NCBI GenBank assembly: GCA_026745465.1
Contig: JACYXH010000175.1
Location: 424,501-488,500 of the forward strand
Source: Lota lota
Lineage: Eukaryota; Chordata; Actinopteri; Gadiformes; Lotidae
Length of the DNA: 64,000 bases
Reading direction: 5' to 3'
In this document: piece after piece, positions 48,001 to 60,100 of the stretch
How positions within the stretch are numbered: the stretch's first letter is position 1
Layout of the letters: every line of letters starts with the position of its first letter
Program-made: the position numbers and the translations under genes
Notes under the pieces: model-generated
Databases searched by the model: none
Seen by the model: the letters and a program-made list of their open reading frames with translations, nothing else
Told to the model about the DNA's origin: nothing

Positions 48001-51000
48001 GTGGAGAAATGCTGGAGAATGTTCCCACATACTGTTGTGTTGTAGTGGTACTCTAGTTATCCCTAATAAAGGTATCATTACTGGACGTATACAACACATA
48101 CCTATACAATTCAAATCATAGACCTTTGGTGACAGCTGGTGTAGCCGACCTGGGTTTAGACTGCAGGTTAAGCAGACAGCTGGGGGTGCTGGGGAGCTGA
48201 GGTTAAGAGGGACAGCATGGTGCCAAGCAGCAGACAGACCCAGAGGAATGCAGGGTCACAGGCAGATCGTTTTATCTATTTTAGGCACGCTTCAGCAGAC
48301 CTGGTTGAGTGGGATATACAAAGTGTTTATTTATTATATATTCCTACATTAAAGGGTCTCAAAAACAGCATATAACATTACATTATGGTCTGGAGACTCC
48401 TTATCTCGGATCCAGCAGTCCTACTATGTTATAACACCTTGTTTCCTGTTTCAGTACGGAGTTGGGGACAAGGAGATTTGAGGGGAATTTCCAATCAGGC
48501 ACTTTCAGATCCCCAATTGGTCGAAAGAAATATGAAGCGAAAGAAAGTGAAACGCCCTTTTCACCCAGATTAGTGCTTGTCTGCTTTCAGACTTTAGATT
48601 TATATAAATCTAAAGTCTTATTTGTGTGACTAGGAGACACCCAATAGAAAGCATTGTGTATGTGATCTCACAGAGGACTATGGAAACTATGGTACTGTTG
48701 GTCAAGCAAGCTGAGATACTTATATAGTACAAATAACTTAGCCTAGTAAGCTATTTTATTTTATTTTTGGACATATGTCAGCCATTTAGTTTTGGACATC
48801 GAGACCACAATCACTTCACAGGTCCTACCATATGCAAATATGTGATAGTATTAAGTTACTGAGGTCACGCAGATGTTTTTGAGACTCTTTACTTACACAG
48901 CAGACCTTTCGAGGAGAGGTCAAACCGTGACTGAAAGGGTTAAAGAGCAGAGCTGGGTTCTTATGCACTTCAAAACACAGCTCTATGGCACAACACTTCG
49001 TAAAGCACATCACACACAACACTTCTTAAGAGCTTAGAGCCTGGTTTGTTTTAATGGTCTACATTTTGCCCACACAGCACTTTGTACTTCCTCCAGCTTT
49101 TAATCGTAAATTTAGAATTTGCTGATGTTGAATCATAAAATCAATCGTTACATTCATAGTATATGAACGTTTTTCCAAAAGAATTGCTATAATATCACTG
49201 GAAGGTCAGCATCAACATTCCTTATGATTATTAATATACATAGTATATATTATACTGTTTAGTCGTTTTAGCAGATGATTTTATCCAAAGACAACGTACA
49301 GTGAATTCACATATATGTCATCTTTAGCAAGATGCCCTAACCCTATACCTGGTAGAAGGATACGGCATCTTGCTAGAGATTTCCTACAGGTTAGACTGCA
49401 GACCTTGGGGAATTAACCCAGTACTTAACATAGGCTAACATAATAGGCAAATAATAAACATGACTATACCTCTTCCTCTACCAGGAGAGCCACCACCAGA
49501 AACAGGTGGACTCCTTTCTGAAGAGCCATGGCAATCTGTACCAGGACGTCAAGCTGGTGAGCCCAGAGGGAGCAGATACCAACAGCGTCTCCTCGCGCAA
49601 CCTTGGCCTGTGAGTTGTTTTTTTATATATTAATATATTTTATTCATGGCCGTTTTGTGCCTTGGATGGCACAGTGAAGACAGACAGGAGAGTGGGGTTG
49701 ATGAAGAGAGGATAAGACATGTAGCACAGGACTGAAGGTAGGAATCAAACTTGCTAAATGTGGATAGCGCACTTGCGGGTTGAGCCACTGAAGCCTCCTA
49801 CCCACTAGGTGACTTTTAAAGTTGGGGCAGACTTCGGCAGTACCCACTAATGACCGGGCTTGACGATCAGTCTTGCCTTGCTGTCGGGTTGTTGGTCCAC
49901 CCTAGGCGACTGGGGACATGTGCGTTCCACACATGAGGACTCTACCTTCAGGTTCTCCGCGCCTTCTCTGAAAACTCGCCCAAAAACCCCAAAATATATG
50001 TGTTTATCTGTGTGTTTATTACAGTGTGTGTTCCTTTCATTGGGGATTCATTATATTTAGTTTGACCATACATTTTCTGCAGCAGCGATTCTGTAGGAAC
50101 GCACTGCTGCAAATATGTCAGGTCTATTCTTCAAAAGTCAAAGTAAAAACAGAAATAGCATAAACTGTACAAATGGAATATGGATGTATCGACACCTTTA
50201 TCAACTAAATGTCTTGTTGCTCTTGTAGTTATGCAGCAGTTGAAGCCATTTCAAATTACAAGGAAGAAAATCATGGGTTTATGTCTGATTGTCAACATTT
50301 AAATCCACATATCTGAGTCATCTGTTACAAGGGACGGGCCGTTTGTTTCTTTCCAATGGCTATTGCCACCGTACTCGCACAATTCAGTCTCAGTCCCCCC
50401 CCCACACTACGCGAGTCAGGCCCGATAATATCAAACCGGTTTGAAAAGATCTTTGCCCTGCCGACTCTACTGGAGGGCGGTCCACCCACACTACACGGCA
50501 TTCAGAGCCGACTTCAGCCCCGATTGAATGTATGCCATATCAATGCTGTTAGAATGTGTTTTTCGTGACGTGTGTATTCTGTCCTTATTCCAGAGATTTG
50601 TGTCGACAAGACAAAGAGTGTAAATATTTCTTCAGCTTGGACGGCGAAGTGGTCCTGAAGAACAAGGACACGCTCAAAATACTCATCGAACAAAACCTGT
50701 GAGTATATATACCAATTCATCGGAATGTCCCTAATGTGCTTAATTCATCTGTAGTAAGCAACTATTTATTACTAAACACTTTGTTTAGTTTAGTTTAGTT
50801 CTAAAGGAAGGTATTTGTGTCAAATGCAGAATGGGTTTAAAATAGTAAAGTATATTGTTGTTACTGTAACAAAAAACAGTTACTAATTGTAAGGGTCCTT
50901 TAGCACTACATAACCATTTATACCACACATCTTTTTTTACACAATAAGCAAGAATTGATATATAATATTTTTTATTTACTTCACTTACTTACTTCTAATG

Positions 51001-54000
51001 ACTTAGGATTTTCCCCATGGCAAGAATTGAAATATATAAATGTTTTACTTACTTCATGTACTTGTTAAGAATGAGCATTTTCCCCATTGGGAACATGGAA
51101 GGGGAAGTATTGAAGTAAAAACAGATGATACCAAACATTAGTGGTGATGCTCCCCTGTACCTAACCTCTCCTGGGTGTTCTCTCTGTATCTACCCAGGCC
51201 CATCGTGGCTCCCATGATCACGAGGGCCGGCCGGCTGTGGAGTAACTTCTGGGGCGCGCTCAGTGCTGACGGCTTCTACGCCCGCTCCGAGGACTACGTA
51301 GACATTGTCCAGGGACGCAGGGTGTAGGTTATCATGTTGACATCCTAGCTGAGGGAAACAAAACGTTTTAGTGTACTGTGTAAAGATAGCCTGTTCACTC
51401 TGTAAACAGAGTTAAGCTAAATTTGTGGTCGCCGTGATGCACCGTTTGTGAAGTGCGTGGACAGTCCCTGCACGGCCATGGCATTTATAGTCGCGGTTTG
51501 GCCGTGACATTGGTGTGGACAACGCAGTCCACACGTCATTTTTGGTTGGCGCCGGCTCACACAGTTTGCGCACTGCGACTATAAATTTGGTTTACGTAGT
51601 GTATCGTTAGCGTATAGTGTATGTCCAGTGTAACAATGTATCCTGTACTGTGAACATCTGCGCTGCAGTGTGTGTGTTAGTGCGTAGTGTAAGCCCGGTG
51701 TAAATACTGTGCTGTGGCTGCAGGGGAGTGTGGAACGTGCCCTACATCTCCAGTGTGTACCTGGTGAAGGCGGACGTCCTACGCTCCGATATCTCAGACT
51801 ACGGCCTGTTCAGCTCAGACACACAGGATGCGGACATGGCCTTCTGCACCAGTGTTCGCAGCAAGGTTGGATATGAATCATTCCTTGTGTTGTTTTTCTT
51901 GTAGTTTAATAGGACTAGGACTTAATACACCTGTTTTTTCTAATCATAGTCAAGTTGTATTGTCCAATGTGCAGTATACTACAGCAGGAAAAGCAGGAAA
52001 GGTAGTCTAGGTATACAATAAGATATCAAATATTGTATGAAAATGTGCAGGTACAAATATTTACAAGACATTCTGTACAACAAAAAATGCCGTTGCTAAT
52101 GCAGAAAAATATTTACCAGCACGTATTGGCGGAATCATTTATATATTTTAAATCGTATTTTCACCCATACAACTTTACCAACCCTTGCACCTGATGTGTC
52201 GTCCTCCATTGAATCTCAGGGGGTTTTCCTGTACGTTACCAACATGCACTCGTTTGGGCGCATCCTGTCTGTGGAAAACTACCAGACTGGGCACCTCCAC
52301 AATGACCTCTGGCAGATCTTCGAGAACCCTGTGGTAAGATTCATCTCACAAAGACACATTTTCATAAAGATTACCTCTTTTCTTTTGTTTGTGTACGTTT
52401 TTTCCGTTGAGATTCCATACGTTGAAATGAACCAATTTAACTATCATTTCCTCAGGACTTCGAAGAGCGGTACATCCATGAGAATTACTCCCTCATCATG
52501 AGAAACAAGCTGATTGAAACTGTGAGTCACTATAAATTAAGACTAACTCCAAATAAAGAGTAACTTCAAAGTAAAGGCCACTGAAATATTAACACTTAGC
52601 TACCATTGTTAAGCCATTAGTCTAGTGCAGCGGTTCCCAGCCTTTGACTTTAGGTGTACTACTAAATTGTCATTCAGACCTTTCTTGGACCACCTCATAT
52701 GCAAATAGTAAAAAAATTATAATTACACATGCAGTGGTTGAGCAGAGAGTGCCAGTGCCCCCTTTATACCCAATTATGACCGCAAGCAGCAATGCTGCTT
52801 ATGCTTTCCAGTGTGTTTATACAGCAAACACAAATTAACACAAAACATATGATGGTTTGCACAAAGCAACACTATTTTTGAAGTAATAACAACCCATAAT
52901 AGTTTATTTACTGACAAATATTTGTGATATATTTATTTTCAATTATCTCTATTATTTTGTTATTATTGTATCATTTGTCTATTTGTTTGACTCCCCGCGA
53001 AAGGTCCTTCTCATTAATGACATGTATCCAAAACAAAATTCACTGCCAGTCGCTTTGGATAAAAATCGGTGAAATTACCAAAAGCGAAATTATGTCAAAT
53101 AATCTTTAGTATCTCAAAATTACAGTTGGGCAAACATTACCTGTTAAGCAGCTGCATATACAATATTTAAGTTTTTGATGAAAGTGTTTTATGTGTGCTT
53201 CTTCCAGCCCTGCCCTGATGTCTACTGGTTCCCCATGTTCTCGGAGGTGGCCTGCGACCACTTTGTGCAGGAGATGGAACACTTTGGGCAGTGGTCTGGG
53301 GGCAGTACCGTGGTATGTATTAATACACCATCAGGATCAGACACCAAGTCATTGGGTAAATCGTGTATACCAGAATAGTGGAGTCAAGCAAGAGGATTAG
53401 AAGGAAGGCTTTTGTTTTGTTTAGCCAGCCAGTCCATATCTTAAACCAATCAAATAAGCAGTTGATTGGATTATAGTAGAGGTTAAATCTATGCTGATGG
53501 GGACATTTTCGATCAGCCATATATTGTTGAAATCTCTGAAAACCTCAGTGAAAAAGCTGGTAAAGACCCACAGCTCCAAAAAGAAAATAGGGAAAGAAAG
53601 GAAGGACATATGTCTATATTTACACAATGTCATAAATATCATCTACATATTCATATCCATAACACCCAACTTACTTCTTACTTACTAGTGCTTTAAAATG
53701 GCCCTTTTCCTCTGAACACGTCATTATGTGTATTTGGTGTTTTGCTGTAAACTTCGCCAACTCTGTGGTGGGCACTTAAAGACTGACCATTACAGCAGCT
53801 TCACATTTTATCACAGCCACGTGGGCAATGATTTAATCACAGATTTCTGCACAAACCAAGCCGATTTATTTTTAAAGAAAGCAACCCATACCTTTTCTAA
53901 TGTGAGTGGAATGCTTTTGTCCTGAAGACGTTCAGCAGCTGAATGCATCGGTTTCACTCAGGGACGCACAACCGAGGATTTAACCAAAGATTGCAGGTTA

Positions 54001-57000
54001 TATCAAAGCAGATGCTCCTTTTTAAAGTGACTTTTACTTTTATTTAAATTGATTGGACTGCTTTTGTCCTGAATTTAGCCACTTCTAATCATAGTGTCTG
54101 CTTTGTTTTTGTTATTTGCTATCGTTACATGTCTGCACGATGATCGGTGTGGGGTTGTGGTGATAATGATCGGTGTGGCGTTGTGGTGATTGGTGTGGCT
54201 TTGTGGTTATGATGATCGGTGTGGCGTTGTGGTTATCGGTGTGGTGATTATGATCAGTGTGGCGTTAGGGTTATAACCTAGCTAACCCTGGAATGAGAGA
54301 TCCCACTTCTGTGTTCCTTCTCAAGCTTCCTTCCCTTTAGATGGTTAGGGTTGGTGCGGGGGTTGTATAACATGGGCCTGTGAAGCCCTTTGAGGCTGTA
54401 ACTGTGATAAAGGGCTATACAATTACAATTAATTTGACTTGAGCAGCTGAATTCATCAGTTTGAGTTATTTTGGTCAGCTCAGTTCAAAGTAAAATAGCA
54501 AGAAAAAACTAAAAGATAGTCATACTAATAACGAAAATGACATACAAACTTGTCCTGGCAAAGTTCAGCATCTGAACCCATCTTTCGTCCGTCTGCATCT
54601 TCCAGGACAATAGGATCCAGGGGGGTTATGAGAACGTGCCCACCATCGACATCCACATGAACCAGGTGGGCTACGAGAAGGAGTGGCACAAGCTGCTGCT
54701 GGACTACGTTGCTCCCATCACAGAGAAGCTATTCCCTGGGTACTACACCAAGGTAAGGCCTGGGAGCTAGTGGACGGAAGCGCCATTTCATATCTTTTAA
54801 GGATGATGGTTGTTAATTTAGAAAGTTAGGAAACTCTGTTCATTCAACAAAAAACAAAAAAAATCAATCAATACATTTAATAACACAGGAAATAATGTAT
54901 ATTTATATATAATCTAAATCTAAACCTAATAATATAATATTTTGGTTACATTTCAATTAATTTCTAACACATTATGCAATGCCATATTCATACCAGTATA
55001 CTGATATGAATAGTCAAAAATGTTCACGATTTATAAAGACACATTTAGGTAATTTTTTGTCTTACATGAATGTATATTGATAATTATTGGATCTAAACTA
55101 TTTACAGCAAAAATGCAATCTATCAATATTTGCATATATATATATATAATTCATTCCTAACTGGTGTATGATGATGCATATTATGTGGCCAGATGTGTTA
55201 CTCTGTACTGAACCCCCCTGCTCCTCCTCCTACTCCTCCTCCTCATGTCTCCCCTCATCAGTGTAACTCTACCATGAACTTTGTGGTGAGGTACAAACCT
55301 GACGAGCAGCCCCTGCTCCGCCCTCACCACGACGCCTCCACTTTCACTATTAACGTAGCGCTCAACACCAAAGACGTTGACTACCAGGTAAATGGTGGGC
55401 CGGCCCGTAGCGGTAACCGGCCTTCACGAGACGGGACGTACTGTAGCCCAACCTGTAGTCCATCCGTCCTGTCCCTTTTTTCCTTCTCTTCTCTCTGTCT
55501 TCCCGGGGAGAGTGAATGCTGGTGTGATGAGGCAGAGAAAAGGGGGGGGGGCGTCGAGGTTAAACTGAAACGCGAAGACACAAACACTCAGACCCACACA
55601 AACAAACAAACACACACACACCCCTCTCCCCAACCACATAGCGGTTCCTACGATACACTCGCATGACTCTTTTCTTCCCCTCTGTGTGTTTGTGTTTGCA
55701 GGCTCAGTTTGACTTGGCTTTTGTAGTTAGATATAAGCCAGACGAGCAACCTTCTTTAAGGCCGCACCACGATGCCTCGACATTCACTATAAATCTTGCA
55801 CTCAATCAAGTGGGCCTTGATTACCAGGTGAGTGGTTGTGTGTGTGTACAGGGATCCCCTGACATAAACAGTTTGACGTAAGATCATAATCATATTTTAT
55901 AGGAGAGCAATGGACCTGGGGTTCAGGTTCTGGTTCTGGTAGAATAAAGTAGTTACAAATAAAACACAAGCAAAGAAAAAACGGACAAGGTAAGGTGAGA
56001 GGACATTGATAACCTTTGGACTTTTCTCATGCATAACAGTATTTTAAAGAGTTCTACACACTACACTACTTTATAAAGTTTGCTGTCATCTATTGGTTAA
56101 AAAATGGTTATCGCTGGTACACTAAATTGGCTTAATGTAGGTATGGGTGTTTTTATCCTATAGATGGAAGATGCTTAACATTTGTACACCATTTGTGCAA
56201 ATAATAGCAATTGTATGACCTTGACACCTGTATAAATATGCAGAAGTAATATAAATGAATAAATATGATACCACAAATATATTTATATAAAGAATAAGTA
56301 TAATAATAAAGCATAGGTAGGGAATTTTCTATATTGAAGCTAAATGCAAAGCATGGTGCTTGAATGTTGTTTACAAATATCCAATGACAAAATATGACTA
56401 AATAGCATGTTTAAATGTGTCATTTCATGACATTTCATGTACATTCATTCAGTTAACTCTGTGTTTGTCATTCTGCTCTGCATGTCAAAGACATTACACT
56501 CCAGAGATTTGTTCGTGTGAATCTGTCGTGTCCTTCTCCCTCTTGTAAAATGATAAATTGTAGCATGTGTGATGATATTTAAGAAATGTAATATCAATGT
56601 AATTATCTATGCTCATTGTCTCCAAGCTACCATTAACTGTGCTAGAATATTATTTCAATCCTTGAACCCAAGTTATTTAGTAAGTCAACGATATGAGATC
56701 TAGATCTAAATATTTCAAGGAAATATAAGTTATATTAGGTGTCCTTTATCCAGCATTGTGTACTAAAACGTTATGTAAACTATAATATGAAAATGCCATC
56801 ACAGCCATCACTTTTTCAAATTATTCGAGATTATGACTCGTCAACCAAGAAAATTTATTTCTGTCGAACTCTGGTCTGTGGAGTAAAATCAGATATCGTA
56901 TAAAAATGATGGCTACAGTATACCAAAGCCATATATGGTTCTGATTCCAACAGTACAGCCTGATCTAAATTCCCTTGTTTCGTTTGTGTTTCCCTGTTAT

Positions 57001-57171
57001 TCTGCTGACCGGCAGGGTGGGGGTTGTCGATTCATCCGCTACAACTGTTCGGTTGAAGCGCCCCGAAAAGGCTGGGCCCTCATGCACCCTGGCCGGCTCA
57101 CCCACTACCATGAGGGGCTCCCCACCACCGGGGGCGTCCGATACATCGCCGTCTCCTTTGTGGACCCCTGA
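41031..57171 (+). CDS. plod1: Procollagen-lysine, 2-oxoglutarate 5-dioxygenase 1 (lysyl hydroxylase 1)
   Basis: Exons: 41031-41121, 41903-41991, 42193-42323, 43030-43193, 44186-44298, 44406-44469, 46225-46322, 46501-46602, 47169-47300, 49485-49609, 50594-50698, 51198-51323, 51724-51865, 52220-52333, 52456-52521, 53208-53312, 54606-54752, then 55262-55387 or 55702-55827, and 57016-57171; 731 residues (human 727). The signal peptide ([20 protein letters not shown]) directs it to the ER lumen, where it hydroxylates collagen lysines using Fe2+, 2-oxoglutarate, O2 and ascorbate. The N-terminal glycosyltransferase-like region has FVDSYDVVF. The C-terminal dioxygenase has His660 and Asp662 (RPHHDAST), His712 ([11 protein letters not shown]) and Arg722 (GVRYIAVSF). 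The ATG at 41031 is the first that gives the signal peptide. All phases agree. The duplicated exon 18 is described separately. Confidence 0.96.
42400..42540 (-). repeat. tRNA-derived SINE (reverse copy, plod1 intron 3)
   Basis: GATGCCTACAGATTAAGCTG, GGTGTTTGAACCCAGTAC, CTCTAACCACTATACTGTCC. Same family as at 18.9 kb. Confidence 0.7.
42640..42757 (-). repeat. tRNA-derived SINE (second reverse copy, plod1 intron 3)
   Basis: TGCTCAAGTATGCCTACGGC, TTTGGGTTTAAACCCAGGAC, CCTAGCCACTAGACTATCCT. Adjacent to the previous copy in the same orientation. Confidence 0.7.
43185..43410. repeat. GGT-rich minisatellite containing copies of the plod1 exon 4 donor
   Basis: GGTGGT-type sequence in which GGAGGTAGGTCC (true donor after 43193) recurs as GAAGGTAGGTCC (after 43248) and GGAGGTAGGTCC (after 43331). 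Unit spacing 55 and 83 bp. Confidence 0.85.
45016..45051. repeat. Poly(C)36 tract
   Basis: Uninterrupted C run in plod1 intron 6, 1.2 kb before exon 7. Confidence 0.97.
46120..46222. repeat. (GT)n-rich tract abutting the plod1 exon 7 acceptor
   Basis: A GT run of 10 units (46203-46222) is followed directly by the acceptor AG at 46223-46224. Further GT-rich sequence lies upstream. Confidence 0.9.
49255..49430 (-). repeat. tRNA-derived SINE (reverse copy, plod1 intron 9)
   Basis: TTTTAGCAGATGATTTTATC, CAAGATGCCCTAACCCTA, TACAGGTTAGACTGCAGACC. Same family as other copies. Confidence 0.6.
50370..50530. repeat. Shared repeat, copy in plod1 intron 10
   Basis: CAGTCTCAGTCCCCCCCCCA, CGAGTCAGGCCCGATAATAT and CACACTACACGGCATTCAGA match the segment at 58590-58710. 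Confidence 0.7.
54125..54270. repeat. Degenerate minisatellite in plod1 intron 16
   Basis: Units of the type GATCGGTGTGGCGTTGTGGT with TGATAAT spacers, about six copies. Confidence 0.75.
54275..54445 (+). repeat. LINE-tail-like repeat
   Basis: GTGAAGCCCTTTGAGGCTGT then AACTGTGATAAAGGGCTATA and AATTAATTTGACTTGA form the recurrent tail of teleost LINE/SINE elements. Confidence 0.55.
55262..55387 (+). CDS. plod1: plod1 alternative exon 18a (catalytic His-x-Asp, variant form)
   Basis: 126 bp, phase 0 at both ends, acceptor CTCCCCTCATCAG, donor GTAAAT. It encodes 42 residues beginning [17 protein letters not shown] and containing [16 protein letters not shown], ending DVDYQ. It shares 30 of 42 residues with exon 18b. 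It adds a Cys and an N-glycosylation sequon (NST) absent from 18b. Its opening (MNFVVRY) is closer to what I recall of PLOD2/PLOD3 than of PLOD1. GC-rich codons. Iron ligands and neighbours are intact, so it looks functional and not decayed. Confidence 0.85.
55702..55827 (+). CDS. plod1: plod1 alternative exon 18b (catalytic His-x-Asp, PLOD1-like form)
   Basis: 126 bp, phase 0 at both ends, acceptor TGTGTTTGCAG, donor GTGAGT. It encodes [20 protein letters not shown] then [20 protein letters not shown] and YQ, almost as in human PLOD1. It lies 314 bp after exon 18a and has the same length. Codons are more AT-rich than in 18a, so the pair is an old duplication kept by selection. Joining both would stay in frame but duplicate the active-site strand. 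Confidence 0.92.
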
Positions 57172-60100
57172 TCTGAGCTGTTAGCAGAACTCATCCGGTG
57201 CAACTCTGCAGAAGTCTCCCTTTGGTGCTAATACCCATGATGAAGTTTAGACGTAGGTAAACAACGAGATACAGTAAGATAAAAAAATATGTACTTTGCC
57301 ACAGCAGTGGTGATTGGTTAAGATGGCGAAGTTTAGGTATAAAGTTTGAAATGGTTACCTTTAGGTTAAGTTTAAGTGTAAAGCTCATAATATTTAAGTT
57401 TAGGAATTAGCTTAAATGTAGCTTTGGTAAGGGTCATGGTCTAGGGAGAGGCATCATGGGAAATCCCACCGGAGAAGTCTGTATCGTTACACGCAGAAGG
57501 TGTCAGTGGAGGCAAAGTTTACACCACTTTTGCCTTAGATTTGCTTTGAATTGTCCCCCTCTAGTAGTGTCTGTGAATATGTATTTGTGATCGAAAAAAA
57601 CTGCAGTTGGGATGAGCCCAGAGTGTGTATATGTGTTTTGTGTTCGGAAGTTTCCAAGACCAAAGTGTGCTGAGTGAGACCTCTGGCTGAATTTCTCTCA
57701 GGAAATTAATTTAAAATAATTTAATTAATAATTGAACGATACAACACTTTCTAATAATTGTCCTGATGATTTGAGTTTGATAATAAGTTAACAGCGGCTT
57801 TCAGTATTATAGTCAATCATTTCTGTAATTCAGTCTCCTCATTTCAGCACATGTACTCCAAAGGTCCTGAGCAAGTTATTCTGTCATGGTATCTTTATTT
57901 ATTTTTTTATATGTGTGACGATATGCCAGATATCCGTGTTATCCGTGTGCAATATCCAGGACCCGCTAATGTGGAAATCAGATAACCGATTTCTCCTATT
58001 TATCATAGACTCAGACATCCACTGAGTTGTGAAAAGTCCTTAAGCCTTTTTAAATTGTTCTTACGTAAAGTCTACCCCCCCCCCCCCCCCCCCCCCCCCA
58101 TCCTGCATTGTTAATAAAAATGTCACCTTATGAATGGTGCGTTCCTATTAACTTTTGTAAACGTTCAGACTGTATACGTTTCTACAGGTGCATATGTCCG
58201 CACTGATTAAAAGAATAATTCAAGTATAGACACTCTGATTTGATATTAAAGAAGCTAATTGTTGATATCATGGTCAGTCTCATTCTTAATAAATAAAACC
58301 GTCCATCCTAATCAGAAAGTACATGGAGATCCGAACCCAGACTCTTTTGCATACTTGCTTTGGACAAAAACATTGACTCAATAAATACTTAAGACTCAGA
58401 ACTTAGAATAGAACTCCATGATATATGTAATTGTCACATCTTTAAATCCTATTATGAACTACTATATCATTATTTGATATAATTGTAATTGAATAAATTA
58501 TATTTGACTGCATTTTTGTGTTTATACACATGACTACAAAATAAATCATTTTTCTATGTTGCATAGTAAACAATGACACTGTTACTTTCAGTCTCAGTTC
58601 CCCCACACGAGTCGGGCCTGATAATATCGAACCGGGTTCAAAACCCCGAAGAGCCTTGTCTTGAGAGCCCCCACACTACACGGACAATCAGCCGATTTCA
58701 TCCCCGATCACCCCCCTTATTTCAGGATGTATTTCATATCCTAAATTATTTATTTCATAGGCATATTTCTTTCTGTATGTATTTATGTATTTAATATTGA
58801 GTTAAAGGCATTCAGTAGTCACTACACTAACTGTCCAATTGGTGGCAGACGTACACAACTCTAGATCTGTCAAAGCATTTCGAGCTTCAACTGCACGAAG
58901 AAGACCAGGAAGCAGCGCCAGCCAGGCTGAAGACTAAAGTCTATGCTTAAGACATAATACCGCGACTTGCTAAATTAATTCGTTTCTGTCATTCACATAT
59001 TGGTTTTCTTTACTTGCGTATCGAGTCACTGTCCGTGCCGCAAACGTAACGTCAATGTACGCCAGCGTGTCGTGAGCAATCTTGCGAATGCCCTCTCCAA
59101 TTGTGATATGTAACATACGTGTGAAACAACTGAACCGAATCCATAACGTCCAACTAAGGACAGTGTTTGAAAGACCACCATGCAAGGACGTTGTGTGTAA
59201 ACCAGTTCTTCCATCCACGGTAAGCAACGGTCCTGAATGACTTGTGAAGGATGAGCTAGTCACGAACTGGATAACAGGAAGTAGCTTAGGAGGTGGGAGG
59301 TTAGCTGGTTAGCTTAGCCGTTAGCTTGCTGTCGGGCTTAACGTTGTGCCTGCCTCCTGTCATGCCCCTTCTGCCGTGCCCCGGACAGTACTTTATCTAC
59401 TCGGTTACATAACAACCGTGGATCCCGTTTTTGACATTCTCACGTCGTAGATAAACTGTGAACTAGCCGTGACAAAAGGATATCGGTAATCGTTTTTGAG
59501 ATGACAGTTCAGTTACTTTTTGACAGTAGGCATGCCCTTCATACCAGTTTATGTTGATCTCAAGCAGATTTGATTTAGTGTGACATATCGGCTGTTCTTA
59601 TTTAAGCTTTTCACTTGTGCTCTGTTTTAAATGTGGACTACCTGAGATCTACTGTGGTTTGATTAAAGGACATCAGTCTAGTGTCAAGCTACAAACTGTG
59701 TGAACTTAGAATTGTGTGAAAGGTCATAGTGTGGACGAGGGGCTACACGCAATGTCTGCATTGTGTTAAGACACCCCAGCCTCACTCACTGTCTACCTAG
59801 GGATCACACCTATTTTCTGTGTAAGGGCTGACCGTAGAAAGAAAAGGTAAGCTTCCATACAAAAATCATAACCTTTGTAGCTGTCATTCTAGTTAGATAT
59901 GCTGACTGGATGGATATGGCGCGTATGACTAATGTACCTGTGTATTCCTCAGAAATATTGTTTTGAACTTGCGTCATCGGTCACACAATTTCAACGTGTA
60001 TTTGTTCTTGCTATGTGACAATATATTCACAGTTGTGTGTGTAAAAGTGGAATGACCGTGTACAAGATCCAGGAGTCTTGCTTACATTTAAAATGATCTG

